Assembly (NCBI GenBank): GCA_963843565.1
Contig: CAWJKY010000003.1
Span: 2,728,001 to 2,792,000 of the forward strand
Direction: 5' to 3'
From: DASZQY01 sp963843565
Lineage (GTDB): Bacteria; Pseudomonadota; Alphaproteobacteria; Rhizobiales; Kaistiaceae
Length of the DNA stretch: 64,000 nucleotides
The notes below the pieces were generated by a model. That model saw only the letters and a list, made by a program, of their open reading frames with translations, was not told where the DNA came from and made no database searches. How positions within the stretch are numbered: the first letter of the stretch is position 1; each line of letters begins with the position of its first letter. The translations under genes and the position numbers were made by a program. This document shows, piece by piece, positions 36,588 through 45,442 of the stretch.

Positions 36588-37213
36588 CTCAGCCTCGCAT
36601 GTGCGAAGGCTGCGAATGCACGTGCACGGTGGGACATCTGGTGCTTCTCGTGCGGGTCCATCTCGCCGAACGTGCGCTCTTTTCCTTGCGGAACGAACAT
36701 CGGATCGTAGCCGAAACCGTTCGGCCCGCGCGGCGGCCACACCAGATGACCCTCGACCTCGCCGCGGTAGGTTTCGGTGCGCCCGTCCGGAAACGCGAGG
36801 CAAAGCACCGCGACGAAGCGGGCGGTGCGGCTCGCCGGAGTCGTCGCGCCGAGCGCCTTGAGCTTCTCCTCGATCTTCTCCATGGCGATGGCGAAGTCCT
36901 TCTCCGGTCCCGCCCAGCGCGCCGAGTAGATGCCAGGGTCGCCGCTCAGGGCATCGACCGCCAGACCGGAATCGTCGGCAAGCGCCGGATGGCCGGACGC
37001 TATCGCCGCGGCCGCCGCCTTGAGGATGGCGTTCTCCTCGAAGGTCTTGCCGGTCTCGGCGGGTTCGGGCAGGCCGAGGGCGCTCGCCGAGGCGACCGTC
37101 AGCCCGAAGGGCGCGACCATCTCGTCGATCTCGCGGATCTTGTCGGCGTTGTGGGTGGCGAAGACGAGCTTGTCGCCCCGGTGCAGCGTCGGTCCGGGGG
37201 TGGCGCCGCTCAT
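36584..37213 (-). CDS. rdgB: dITP/XTP pyrophosphatase (RdgB/HAM1)
   Basis: House-cleaning enzyme that hydrolyses non-canonical purine NTPs, 209 residues. It has the substrate-binding ATHNADKIREID motif, EENAILKAAAAA, DDSGLAVDAL and GFGYDPMF. Its ATG shares one base with the rph stop (TGATG), and its stop overlaps hemW, so the three genes are translationally coupled. Confidence 0.96.
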   Translation of the reverse strand: MSGATPGPTLHRGDKLVFATHNADKIREIDEMVAPFGLTVASASALGLPEPAETGKTFEENAILKAAAAAIASGHPALADDSGLAVDALSGDPGIYSARWAGPEKDFAIAMEKIEEKLKALGATTPASRTARFVAVLCLAFPDGRTETYRGEVEGHLVWPPRGPNGFGYDPMFVPQGKERTFGEMDPHEKHQMSHRARAFAAFAHARLR

Positions 37214-37950
37214 CAGAGGATGGCGAGCTTCTGAAGCTCGACGAGGCTCGCGATGCCGGAGCGCGCCAGGCCCTTCAGCGCCTCGAACTCCTCGTCGGTG
37301 AAGGGCTTGCCCTCGGCGGTCGACTGGATCTCGACGAAACCGCCGGCGCCGGTCATGACGAAATTGGCGTCTGTCTCGGCTTCCGAATCCTCCGGGTAAT
37401 CGAGATCGAGGACCGGGGTGCCGCGGTAGATGCCGGCGGATACAGCGGCGACGTGGTCGATGAGCACCGGCTTGGTGACCATGTCGCGGGCCCGCATCCA
37501 TTCGATGCAATCGCGCAGCGCCACCCAGGCGCCGGTGATCGACGCGGTGCGGGTGCCGCCATCGGCCTGGATGACATCGCAATCGACGATGATCTGGCGC
37601 TCGCCGAGCGCGACGAGATCGACGACGGCGCGGAGTGAGCGGCCGATCAGGCGCTGGATTTCCAGGGTACGGCCGGACTGCTTGCCGGCGGTCGCCTCGC
37701 GGCGGGTGCGCTCGCTGGTGGCGCGCGGCAGCATGCCATATTCGGCCGTCACCCAGCCCTTGCCGGCGCCGCGCCGCCAGGGCGGCACCTTGTCCTCGAG
37801 CGAGGCCATGCACAGCACGTGAGTGTCGCCAAAGCGCACCAGACAGGAGCCTTCGGCGTGCTTGGAAACGGCGCGTTCGAGGGTGACGGGACGCATCGCC
37901 TCGGCGGCGCGTTTCGAGGGGCGGCTCAACGCCGAGGGTGCCTGATCCAT
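37213..37950 (-). CDS. rph: Ribonuclease PH
   Basis: Phosphorolytic 3'-5' exoribonuclease that trims tRNA 3' ends, 245 residues. It has TLERAVSKHAEGSCLVRFGDTHVLC, RRGAGKGWVTAEYGMLPRAT, the phosphate-binding GRSLRAVVD, and DCDVIQADGGTRTASITGA. The start at 37950 gives a roughly 17-residue extension before MRPVTLERA; an internal start at MRP is possible. It is divergent from hrcA (91-base gap). Confidence 0.95.
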   Translation of the reverse strand: MDQAPSALSRPSKRAAEAMRPVTLERAVSKHAEGSCLVRFGDTHVLCMASLEDKVPPWRRGAGKGWVTAEYGMLPRATSERTRREATAGKQSGRTLEIQRLIGRSLRAVVDLVALGERQIIVDCDVIQADGGTRTASITGAWVALRDCIEWMRARDMVTKPVLIDHVAAVSAGIYRGTPVLDLDYPEDSEAETDANFVMTGAGGFVEIQSTAEGKPFTDEEFEALKGLARSGIASLVELQKLAIL

Positions 37951-37992
37951 GGCGCCTTCTAAGCCGCGGGAGACAAGGCGGGCAAGGGCCGC

Positions 37993-38021
37993 TTGAAAAG
38001 CGACCGAAAACCGACACTTAA
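37993..38021 (+). promoter_or_regulatory. Possible hrcA promoter
   Basis: TTGAAA at 37993-37998 is followed after 18 bases by CTTAAT. The -35 region also reads CTTGAAA, as in RpoH promoters, but no CCCCAT-like -10 is present. Its position in the rph/hrcA divergent gap, just upstream of the hrcA start, supports it. Confidence 0.35.
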
Positions 38022-38041
38022 TGACGCCAACGAGAGGCGCC

Positions 38042-39145
38042 ATGAGCAAACCGGAAACCCACCCGATTGCCAGCCTGACTGCGACCATGCCGGCTTCGGC
38101 GCTCGCCGATCTCGACCGGCGCTCGCGCGAGATCTTCAAGCGCATCGTCGACCAGTATCTGGAAACCGGCGAGCCGGTCGGCTCGCGCAACATCTCGCGG
38201 CTCCTGCCCTCGGCGCTGTCGCCGGCCTCGGTCAGGAACGTCATGGCCGACCTCGAGCAGCTCGGCCTGATCTACGCGCCGCATACGTCGGCGGGACGGC
38301 TGCCGACCGAGTTCGGCCTGCGCTTCTTCGTGGACGCGCTTCTGGAAGTGGGCGACCTGTCGGCCGACGAGCGCCGGATGATCGAAGCGCAGATCAGGGC
38401 GGGCACCAGCGGGCGCACGCTGGAGGGCCTGCTCGGCGAGGCGAGCCAGGCACTCTCCGGCCTGTCGCACGGCGCCAGCGTCGTGCTCGCCAACAAGAGC
38501 GACCTGCGCCTCAAGCACATCGAGTTCGTGCGGCTGGAGCCGACCCGCGCGCTGGTGGTGCTGGTCGGCGAGGACGGCTCGGTCGAGAACCGGCTGGTCG
38601 ACATCGATCCGGGCACGACGCCGTCGAGCCTCATCGAGGCGTCCAACTATCTCAACACGCACCTGCGCGGTCGCTCTTTGTCGGAAGCGCGCACCGAGCT
38701 CGAACGGCGCGCATCGGCGCTGCAGGAAGAGCGCGACAAGCTCACCGGACAGCTGGTGCAGGCGGGGCTGGCAAGCTGGGCGTCGGCGGACGGCGGGCGG
38801 CCCGAGACGCTGATCGTGCGTGGCCGCGCCAACCTTCTCGACGACCTCAAGGCGGCGGAGGACCTGGAACGCATCCGCCTGCTCTTCGACGATCTCGAAA
38901 CACAGCGCGAGTTGATCCGCCTGCTCGGCAACGCCGAATCCGGCGAGGGCGTGCGCATCTTCATCGGTTCGGAAAACCAGTTGTTCTCGCTGTCCGGTTC
39001 GTCGCTGGTGGTTTCGCCCTACCGCGACTCGGAGCAGCGCATCGTCGGCGTGCTCGGCGTCATCGGCCCGACGCGACTCAACTACGCGCGCATCGTGCCG
39101 ATGGTGGACTACACGGCGAAGGTGGTGGGACGGCTGCTGGGCTGA
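38042..39145 (+). CDS. hrcA: Heat-inducible transcription repressor HrcA
   Basis: Winged-helix repressor that binds CIRCE elements, commonly controlling groESL. The 367-residue protein has the N-terminal DNA-binding domain (DRRSREIFKRIVDQYLETGEPVGSRNISR...SASVRNVMADLEQLGL) followed by a GAF-like domain and the C-terminal GVLGVIGPTRLNYARIVPMVDYTAKVV signature. The ATG at 38042 follows GAGAGG. No CIRCE copy is seen next to dnaK, grpE or hrcA here, so its targets are probably elsewhere. Confidence 0.96.
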   Translation: MSKPETHPIASLTATMPASALADLDRRSREIFKRIVDQYLETGEPVGSRNISRLLPSALSPASVRNVMADLEQLGLIYAPHTSAGRLPTEFGLRFFVDALLEVGDLSADERRMIEAQIRAGTSGRTLEGLLGEASQALSGLSHGASVVLANKSDLRLKHIEFVRLEPTRALVVLVGEDGSVENRLVDIDPGTTPSSLIEASNYLNTHLRGRSLSEARTELERRASALQEERDKLTGQLVQAGLASWASADGGRPETLIVRGRANLLDDLKAAEDLERIRLLFDDLETQRELIRLLGNAESGEGVRIFIGSENQLFSLSGSSLVVSPYRDSEQRIVGVLGVIGPTRLNYARIVPMVDYTAKVVGRLLG

Positions 39146-39179
39146 CGCGCGTAATCGATCAAACGGGGAGGAAGGTCGC

Positions 39180-40259
39180 TTGAGTGACAGGATTGCGGTG
39201 CTGGTCGGCACGAGAAAGGGTGCCTTCGTCATCGAGAGCAATGCCGACCGGCGCAAATGGACGCTGCGCGGGCCGTTTTGCGAGACGTGGCCGATCAACC
39301 ACGTGGTCGCCGACCCGAAGACCGGCACGCTCTATGCCGGCGGCGGCAACGCCTGGTTCGGCCCGGCGGTGTGGAAATCGACCGACATGGGCGGGACATG
39401 GACCCACTCGAGCGAGGGTCTCAGGTACGCGGAAGGACAGGAGCCAATCTCGACGGTGTGGAGCCTAGCGGTGCGCAACGGCGACCTCTACGCCGGCGTG
39501 CAGCCGGCGGGCCTCTTCCGCAGCAGCGACGGCGGCCAGACGTTCGAGCACGTCGAGGGCCTCCAGAAGCATCCGAGCCGGCCGCAGTGGCAGCCGGGCG
39601 GCGCCGGCCTGATCCTGCACACCATCGTTCCCCACCCCGACGATCCCGGCCAGATCTGGGTCGGCATTTCCTCGGTCGGCGTCTTCCACACGTCGGACGG
39701 CGGCAAGACGTGGGAAGCGCGCAACAAGGGCACGCGCAACGACTTCGCGCCGGAGGGCCAGCGCTATCCGGAGTTCGGCCAGTGCGTGCACTCGATCGCG
39801 CTGGCGCCGGGCACCGGACGGCTCTACCAGCAGAACCACTGCGGCATGTACCGCAGCGACGACGGCGGCCGGAACTGGCAGAGCATCGAGAAGGGCCTGC
39901 CCTCGACCTTCGGCTTCCCGTCCGCCGTCCACCCGCGCGATGCCGCGACGCTCTATCTGGTGCCCCTCAACGGCGATCAGATCGGGCGCTACGTGCCGAA
40001 CGGCCAGGCGGCCGTCTGGCGAACCCGCGACGGCGGCGACAGCTGGCAGGCACTGCGTAAGGGGCTGCCGCAGAAGAACGCCTTCTTCGGCGTGCTCCGC
40101 CAAGCGATGGCGGTCGACCCGCTCGAGCCGGCGGGGATCTACTTCGGCACCAACGACGGCACGCTCTACGCCAGCGCCGACGAGGGCGACGGATGGGCGC
40201 CGATCGCCGAGCACCTGCCGGTGATCTCGTCGGTCGAAACGATCACGATTTCGGACTGA
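39180..40259 (+). CDS. BNR/Asp-box beta-propeller protein (sialidase-like fold), cytoplasmic
   Basis: A 359-residue protein with six Asp-box-like repeats (S/T-x-D-x-G-x-x-W/F), seen as STDMGGTW, SSDGGQTF, TSDGGKTW, SDDGGRNW, TRDGGDSW and SADEGDGW. This implies a six-bladed propeller. It has no signal peptide and begins MSDRIAVLVGTRKGAFVIES. The start is TTG 39180 with GGGGAGG upstream. Databases call such proteins exo-alpha-sialidases, but no sialidase catalytic Arg triad or Asp/Tyr/Glu set is evident. It precedes a MoaD-like gene by 4 bases, a linkage that implies joint function. Confidence 0.8.
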   Translation: MSDRIAVLVGTRKGAFVIESNADRRKWTLRGPFCETWPINHVVADPKTGTLYAGGGNAWFGPAVWKSTDMGGTWTHSSEGLRYAEGQEPISTVWSLAVRNGDLYAGVQPAGLFRSSDGGQTFEHVEGLQKHPSRPQWQPGGAGLILHTIVPHPDDPGQIWVGISSVGVFHTSDGGKTWEARNKGTRNDFAPEGQRYPEFGQCVHSIALAPGTGRLYQQNHCGMYRSDDGGRNWQSIEKGLPSTFGFPSAVHPRDAATLYLVPLNGDQIGRYVPNGQAAVWRTRDGGDSWQALRKGLPQKNAFFGVLRQAMAVDPLEPAGIYFGTNDGTLYASADEGDGWAPIAEHLPVISSVETITISD

Positions 40260-40263
40260 CGCG

Positions 40264-40578
40264 ATGGCCAACGACACGGCAACGGTCGAACGCACCCAGG
40301 CGACCCTGCCGGCGCCGGCGCTGGTCCGCCTGCCCTCGGCGCTCACCACGCTGTTCCCCGGATCAATTCGGCGACTGGAAATCAGCGCAGCCACGGTCGC
40401 CGAGATGATCGATCAACTCGACCAACGCTGGCCGGGGATGCGCGACCGCATCTGCGACTCGCGACCGGCGATCCGCCGGCACATCAACGTGTTCGTGGAC
40501 GGCGAGCGGGTGAAACTCGACGCGCCGCTTCGTCCCGGCGCCGATGTGTTCATCCTGACGGCGATGAGCGGCGGATAG
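40264..40578 (+). CDS. MoaD/ThiS-family sulfur carrier-like protein
   Basis: A 104-residue beta-grasp protein ending in the diagnostic di-glycine (TAMSGG), which in MoaD and ThiS is adenylated and thiocarboxylated. The middle part HINVFVDGERVKLDAPLRPGADVFIL matches the MoaD pattern. It lies 4 bases after the propeller gene and is presumably co-translated. No MoaE, MoeB or ThiF homologue is in the window, so neither the E1-like activator nor the sulfur acceptor can be named. A role outside molybdopterin and thiamine synthesis is plausible. Confidence 0.8.
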   Translation: MANDTATVERTQATLPAPALVRLPSALTTLFPGSIRRLEISAATVAEMIDQLDQRWPGMRDRICDSRPAIRRHINVFVDGERVKLDAPLRPGADVFILTAMSGG

Positions 40579-40590
40579 CGGGGGCGGTCC

Positions 40591-41604
40591 CTACCCCGTG
40601 GCGCGCTGAGTACCGCCCAAGGCTTTCATTGCGTCGGCGATGATCTCGAACGACCGCAGCCGCGCGGCGTGGTCGTAGATCATGCTGGTGACCATGATCT
40701 CGTCGGCGGTCGTCTCCTCGACGAAGCGGGCGAGTTTCGTGCGCACCGTCTCCGGCGCGCCGACCACGGCGTAAGTCAGCATGTGCGACGCCCGCGCCCT
40801 CTCGTCCGCCGTCCAGTAGGAGTCGATATCGTCGATCGGCGGCGGCAATTGCCCGCGGGTGCCGCGCTGCATGTTGGCGAAGGCCTGCTGGGTCGACGTG
40901 AACAGCCGCCGGGCTTCGGCTTCGGTTTCGGCGGCAACCACTTGCAGCGCCGGCATGGCGTAGGGTTTCGACGCCTGTTCCGACGGCTGGAAGCGCTCGC
41001 GATAGAGCGCAAGCGCCGGCATCAGCGCGTCGGGGGCGAAGTGCGAGGCAAACGAATACGGCAGGCCGAGGAGCGCGGCGAGCCCGGCGCCAAACAGGCT
41101 GGAACCGAGGATCCACAAGGGAACGTTGGTGCCGGCGCCGGGAATGGCGCGGATGCGCTGGTTCTCGCCGGCCGGCGCCAGCAGCGCCTGAAGCTCCTGC
41201 ACGTCCTGGGGAAACTGATCCGCCGCTGCGTTCACGTCGCGGCGGAGCGCCCGCATGGTCAGCTGATCAGTGCCCGGCGCGCGCCCGAGACCCAGATCGA
41301 TGCGGCCGGGAAAGAGCGATTCCAGCGTGCCGAACTGCTCGGCGACGATCAGCGGCGCGTGGTTGGGCAGCATGATCCCGCCCGAGCCGACACGCATGGT
41401 CGCGGTGGCGGCGGCGACCTGACCGATGACGATCGCCGTGGCGGCGCTGGCGATGCCCGGCATGTTGTGGTGTTCGGCGAGCCAGTAGCGCGTGTAGCCC
41501 CAGACCTCGGCGTGCCGGGCGAGATCGAGGGTGTTGCGCAGCGACCGGCCGGCGGAACCGCCGGCGACGATGGGCGACAGATCAAGCAGGGAATAGGGAA
41601 CCAC
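40591..41604 (-). CDS. Luciferase-like monooxygenase (LLM class flavin-dependent oxidoreductase)
   Basis: A 337-residue flavin-dependent TIM-barrel oxidoreductase of the bacterial luciferase superfamily. The opening YSLLDLSPIVAGGSAGRSL and WLAEHHNMPGIASAATAIVIG, then VGSGGIMLPNHAPLIVAEQF and LGLGRAPGTDQ, match the group-1 LLM subfamily (MsnO8-like). GTG start 41604 has GGAGG 5 bases upstream. The substrate is unknown. It converges with the MoaD-like gene across 12 bases. Confidence 0.9.
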   Translation of the reverse strand: MVPYSLLDLSPIVAGGSAGRSLRNTLDLARHAEVWGYTRYWLAEHHNMPGIASAATAIVIGQVAAATATMRVGSGGIMLPNHAPLIVAEQFGTLESLFPGRIDLGLGRAPGTDQLTMRALRRDVNAAADQFPQDVQELQALLAPAGENQRIRAIPGAGTNVPLWILGSSLFGAGLAALLGLPYSFASHFAPDALMPALALYRERFQPSEQASKPYAMPALQVVAAETEAEARRLFTSTQQAFANMQRGTRGQLPPPIDDIDSYWTADERARASHMLTYAVVGAPETVRTKLARFVEETTADEIMVTSMIYDHAARLRSFEIIADAMKALGGTQRATG

Positions 41605-41675
41605 GTCGCCTCCGGAAGCGATTCGATCACGCTGACCGGATATGGGCCGCGTACCTGAAATTCCCAGTGCGGGGG

Positions 41676-42380
41676 TCAGGCGGCGTCGGTGAGGTAGTTC
41701 CGCCAGATGGCCTTGGCGCCGAGGCGCTCGATGGCGGCGCGGTGGGCGGCGATCTCCTCGGCCGAGATGCGGAAGGCGCGCGGCGCGGCGCGCACACCGA
41801 TGGCCGCCGGCGCGTGGGCGGGCGCGATGGTCTGGGCATCGGGCTCCTCGCCGAGCACCAGACTCGCCTGCCGTCCGCCGATCAGCTCGATGTAGACCTC
41901 CGAGAGCAGCTCGGCGTCGAGGAGCGCGCCGTGCAGGGTGCGCCGCGAGGCATCGACCTGGTAGCGCGACAAGAGCGCATCCAGGGACGCTGGACTGCCC
42001 GGGTGCTTGCGCCGCGCCATCGCCAGCGTGTCGATGACACGATCGTCGCCGAGCGGCGGCTTGTCGAGGCGGGCAAGTTCGGCGTTCAGGAACGAAATGT
42101 CGAAGCTGGCGTTGTGGGCGATCAGGTTGGCATCGCCGAAGAATTCCAGCAGTTCTTCGGCGACGGCCGCGAACACCGGCTTGTCCTTCAGGAACGCGTC
42201 GTCGAGGCCATGGACCCGCGCCGCGTCGATCGACATGGGCCGCTCGGGGTTCAGATAGGCGTGGAAGTTCTTGCCGGTCGGGATGTGATTGTAGAGCTCG
42301 ATCGCCCCGATCTCCACGACGCGGTCGCCGCGGGCGGGGTCGAGGCCGGTGGTTTCAGTGTCGAAGACGATTTCGCGCAT
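41676..42380 (-). CDS. dnaQ: DNA polymerase III epsilon subunit (proofreading exonuclease)
   Basis: 3'-5' proofreading exonuclease of the replicase, 234 residues, DEDDh type. Exo I is FDTETTGLD (Asp7, Glu9), Exo II is HNASFDISFL, and Exo III is LHGALLDAELL, with His and Asp. In related genomes dnaQ sits next to coaE; here an aldo/keto reductase, a DUF2630 gene and a PPOX-like gene on the other strand lie between them. Confidence 0.95.
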   Translation of the reverse strand: MREIVFDTETTGLDPARGDRVVEIGAIELYNHIPTGKNFHAYLNPERPMSIDAARVHGLDDAFLKDKPVFAAVAEELLEFFGDANLIAHNASFDISFLNAELARLDKPPLGDDRVIDTLAMARRKHPGSPASLDALLSRYQVDASRRTLHGALLDAELLSEVYIELIGGRQASLVLGEEPDAQTIAPAHAPAAIGVRAAPRAFRISAEEIAAHRAAIERLGAKAIWRNYLTDAA

Positions 42381-42440
42381 GATTCGAGACCGAGACTGTA
42401 CGAAGATCGCCCTGTCAGGCAAAGGACCACGGGCAGGCTT

Positions 42441-43268
42441 ATGGACAGGCATCTTTTCGGGACCGGCGGGCCACAGGTCGCCGCGATCGGCCAGGGCACC
42501 TGGTACATGGAACAGGCGCCGCGCGCCGACGCCATCGCGGCGCTGCGTCGCGGCCTCGACCTCGGCATGACCCACATCGACACCGCCGAGCTCTATGGCG
42601 GCGGACGGGCCGAGGAAATCGTCGGCGAGGCGATCGCCGGGCGGCGGGACGAGGTCTTCCTCGTCTCCAAGGTCATGCCGCAAAACGCCTCACGGGCGGG
42701 CACCATCGCGGCCTGCGAGGCCTCGCTCAAGCGGCTGAAGACCGATCATCTCGACTGCTACCTGCTGCACTGGCGCGGCCGCCATCCGCTCGAGGAGACC
42801 ATCGCCGGTCTCGAGGCGCTGGCGAAGGACGGCAAGATTCGCCGCTGGGGCGTCTCTAATTTCGACGCCGACGATCTCGCCGAAGCCGAGACGATCGCCG
42901 GGTCCGGCAAGATCGCCTGCAACCAAGTACTCTATCACATGGAGGAGCGCGGCATCGAGCACGCGGTCGTCCCGTGGTGCGAAGCGCACGGGGTCGCAGT
43001 GGTCGGCTACAGCCCGTTCGGCCACAGCCGGTTTCCGAAGTCGAAGGCGCTTGCCGACGTTGCCGCGGCGCACGGCGCCACAGCCCACCAGGTGGTGCTC
43101 GCCTTCCTCACCCGGCTCCCGACGCTCTTCGCCATCCCCAAGGCGGCGAAGGCCGACCACATCGCCGAAAACGCCGCCGCCGGCGAGCTTCGCCTCAGCG
43201 ATGCGGAAATCGCCGCGCTCGACGCCGCCTTTCCGCTCGGTCGCCGTGGCAGCCTCGCGATGCTTTAG
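42441..43268 (+). CDS. Aldo/keto reductase (short form)
   Basis: A 275-residue AKR with HIDTAELYGGGRAEEIVGEAI (catalytic Asp/Tyr), VSKVMPQNASRAG (catalytic Lys), DCYLLHWRGRHPLEET (active-site His) and the cofactor segment FAIPKAAKADHIAENAAA. It is unrelated in detail to the 336-residue AKR at 20256-21266. The substrate is unknown. It lies in an apparent accessory insertion between dnaQ and coaE. Confidence 0.9.
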   Translation: MDRHLFGTGGPQVAAIGQGTWYMEQAPRADAIAALRRGLDLGMTHIDTAELYGGGRAEEIVGEAIAGRRDEVFLVSKVMPQNASRAGTIAACEASLKRLKTDHLDCYLLHWRGRHPLEETIAGLEALAKDGKIRRWGVSNFDADDLAEAETIAGSGKIACNQVLYHMEERGIEHAVVPWCEAHGVAVVGYSPFGHSRFPKSKALADVAAAHGATAHQVVLAFLTRLPTLFAIPKAAKADHIAENAAAGELRLSDAEIAALDAAFPLGRRGSLAML

Positions 43269-43325
43269 CGGCCCTGCTGCGCTATGCTAGACACCGCCGT
43301 TATTCCCGTGCCGAAGGAGAACGCC

Positions 43326-43562
43326 ATGGCCACCGACCAATCCGTCCTGAAGCACATCAAGGAGCTCACCGACGAGGAGCACCATCTCTATGAGAAGGGC
43401 AACCTGACCGAATCGGAGACCGAACGGCTGAGGGCGATCAACATCGCCCTCGACCAGTACTGGGATCTGCTCCGCCGGCGCCGCGCCAAGGAAGAGTTTG
43501 GCGAGGACCCGGACTCGGAGGAAATGCGCACACCCGGCATGGTGGAGAAGTACGAGGGATAG
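43326..43562 (+). CDS. DUF2630 family small protein
   Basis: A 78-residue charged, helical protein: IKELTDEEHHLYEKGNLTESETERLRAINIALDQYWDLLRRRRA, the DUF2630 signature, then an acidic tail. GAAGGAG lies about 6 bases before ATG 43326. The family is widespread in actinobacteria and some proteobacteria with no known role. It is probably co-transcribed with the PPOX-like gene 11 bases downstream. Confidence 0.82.
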   Translation: MATDQSVLKHIKELTDEEHHLYEKGNLTESETERLRAINIALDQYWDLLRRRRAKEEFGEDPDSEEMRTPGMVEKYEG

Positions 43563-43573
43563 GCGTCCAGCCG

Positions 43574-43996
43574 ATGGGCCGCGACGACCTCGTCGCCTTC
43601 GTGCGGCAGCACCGGCTCGCCGTGGTGGCGACAGCGGCGGTCGATGGCAGGCCGTCGGCCGCGCTGGTCGGGATCGCCGTCAGCGACGATTTCGAGTTGG
43701 TCTTCGATACGGATGAGGCGACGCACAAGGCGGCGAATCTCCGCGCCAACCCGAAGGTGGCGCTGGTCGTCGGCTGGGAAGGCGAACGCACGCTCCAGAT
43801 CGACGGTCTCGCCGACGAGCCGACAGGCAGCGAACGGGAACGGCTGCGGCAGGTCTATTTCGATGCGTTCCCGGACGGTCGGGACCGACTGACGTGGCCC
43901 GGGATCGCCTACGTGCGCGTCACGCCCACCCGCGCCCGCTATAGCGACCTCAACACCCGGCCGCCGACGCTGGTGGCGCTCGATTTCCCGAGTTGA
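43574..43996 (+). CDS. Pyridoxamine 5'-phosphate oxidase-like flavin-binding protein
   Basis: A 140-residue split-beta-barrel protein of the PNPOx-like family: LVAFVRQHRLAVVATAAVDGRPSAALVGIAVSDDFELVFDTDEATHKAANLRANPKVALVVGW. It probably binds FMN or F420. It is too short and lacks the residues for classical PdxH, so the substrate is unknown. It converges with coaE across 13 bases. Confidence 0.8.
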   Translation: MGRDDLVAFVRQHRLAVVATAAVDGRPSAALVGIAVSDDFELVFDTDEATHKAANLRANPKVALVVGWEGERTLQIDGLADEPTGSERERLRQVYFDAFPDGRDRLTWPGIAYVRVTPTRARYSDLNTRPPTLVALDFPS

Positions 43997-44009
43997 CCGA
44001 CGGCGGTCG

Positions 44010-44606
44010 CTATCGGCCGCCAGCCATGCCTGCCACGGCGCGCATGATAGCGGCGACCTGACGATGGGTGGCGGCGAAGTCGCCGGTGGTGTCGACGACG
44101 AAATGGGCGCGGCGGCACTTTTCGTCGCCGCCCATCTGGCGCGCGCTGAGCGCGGTGTAGCGCTCTTCCGACATGCCGGGCCGCTCCAGAAACCGCGCCC
44201 TGGCGACCTCCGGTCCGGTGGTCACGGCGATGATGGCATCGACGTCACGCTCCCGCCCGTTCTCGAAGAGCAGCGGGATGTCGAGCAACGCCACCCGGTG
44301 GCCGGCTGCGGCGGCGTCCGCCCGGAAGCGGCCTTCGACGTCATGGACCAGCGGATGGATGATGGCCTCGAGGCGCGCCAGCGCTCCCCTGTCGCCGACT
44401 ACCCGCGCGGCGAGCTTGTTGCGGTCGACGACGCCGGCGGCCGTGGTTCCGGCAAACGCCGCCTCGATCAAGGGTGCCGCCGCCCCGGCGTAAAGCGCAT
44501 GCACGGCCCGATCCGCGTCGAAGACGGCGACACCGCGCTTGGCGAACATCCCCGCCACCGTCGACTTGCCGACGGCGATGGCGCCGGTGAGGCCGAGGAC
44601 CAGCAT
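44010..44606 (-). CDS. coaE: Dephospho-CoA kinase
   Basis: Last step of CoA synthesis, 198 residues. P-loop GAIAVGKS is at about 8-15, with the AVFDADRAVHALY segment and LLDIPLLFENGRE following. The ATG shares one base with the aroE stop (TAATG), so it is translationally coupled to the ppsR-maf-aroE-coaE unit reading away from the putative origin. Confidence 0.96.
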   Translation of the reverse strand: MLVLGLTGAIAVGKSTVAGMFAKRGVAVFDADRAVHALYAGAAAPLIEAAFAGTTAAGVVDRNKLAARVVGDRGALARLEAIIHPLVHDVEGRFRADAAAAGHRVALLDIPLLFENGRERDVDAIIAVTTGPEVARARFLERPGMSEERYTALSARQMGGDEKCRRAHFVVDTTGDFAATHRQVAAIMRAVAGMAGGR

Positions 44607-45442
44607 TACCCCTCGGCAATCGAGCGCTCGACCGCGGCGCGCAACGCCGGGGTCACACTCGGTCGCTGTCCGAACCAGTGCGCGAACCCCTCCACCGCCT
44701 GGTGGAGCAGCATGCCGAGGCCGCCGGCGGTGCGCAGGTGCCGCGCCTTAGCGGCAGCGAGCAGGTCGGTCTCCGCCGGCACGTAGACGATATCGTTGAC
44801 GACAGCGGTGTCGGGAAGCGGCGACAGATCGATCTTCAGCGCTGGCTGACCGTCCATGCCGAGGGTGGTGGTGTTGACCAGGATGCTCGCGCCAATCAGC
44901 AACGACGGCAGGTCCGGCCAGCGGGCCGACTTCACCTGCTCACCGAAGCGGGCCGCCAATTGCCGCGGCCGATCGGCGTTGCGGTTGACCACGTGGACCG
45001 GCGCGAAGCCGCGCGACAGGAGAGCATAGACGATGGCGCGCGCGGCGCCACCGGCGCCGAGCACCACCGCCGGTCCGGCGCGGCTGTCCCAGCCCGGCAC
45101 CGTCTCGTCGAGGTTGGCGAGGAACCCGGCCGGGTCCGTGTTGGTGCCGACGAGGGCGCCATCTTCGTACCAGAGCGTGTTCAGCGCTCCGGTCGCCTCG
45201 GCCGCTGCCTCGCGGCGAGACGCGGCGGCGAAGGCGGCCTCCTTGTAGGGCACGGTGACGTTGCAGCCGACAAAGCCCGCCGCCCTCACGTCGGCGAAGA
45301 ACGCCGCGGCGTTGTCCGGCTCGACCGCGTGGATGACGTAATCGCCGTCGATTGCGAGTTCGTTGAGCCAGAAGCGGTGGATCACCGGCGAGCGCGAATG
45401 CTTCACCGGCCAGCCAGCGACGCAGGCGACAGGTCGGCTCAT
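44606..45442 (-). CDS. aroE: Shikimate dehydrogenase
   Basis: NADPH-dependent reduction of 3-dehydroshikimate in aromatic amino-acid synthesis, 278 residues. The substrate pocket motif SRSPVIHRFW and catalytic Lys67 in GCNVTVPYKEAA are present, with the Rossmann loop VVLGAGGAARAIVYAL. It overlaps maf by 4 bases and coaE by one. Confidence 0.96.
   Translation of the reverse strand: MSRPVACVAGWPVKHSRSPVIHRFWLNELAIDGDYVIHAVEPDNAAAFFADVRAAGFVGCNVTVPYKEAAFAAASRREAAAEATGALNTLWYEDGALVGTNTDPAGFLANLDETVPGWDSRAGPAVVLGAGGAARAIVYALLSRGFAPVHVVNRNADRPRQLAARFGEQVKSARWPDLPSLLIGASILVNTTTLGMDGQPALKIDLSPLPDTAVVNDIVYVPAETDLLAAAKARHLRTAGGLGMLLHQAVEGFAHWFGQRPSVTPALRAAVERSIAEG

Noticed and set aside
39180..40259. 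True secreted sialidase
   Set aside because: No signal peptide and no evident catalytic residues of sialidases; only the Asp-box propeller repeats are seen.
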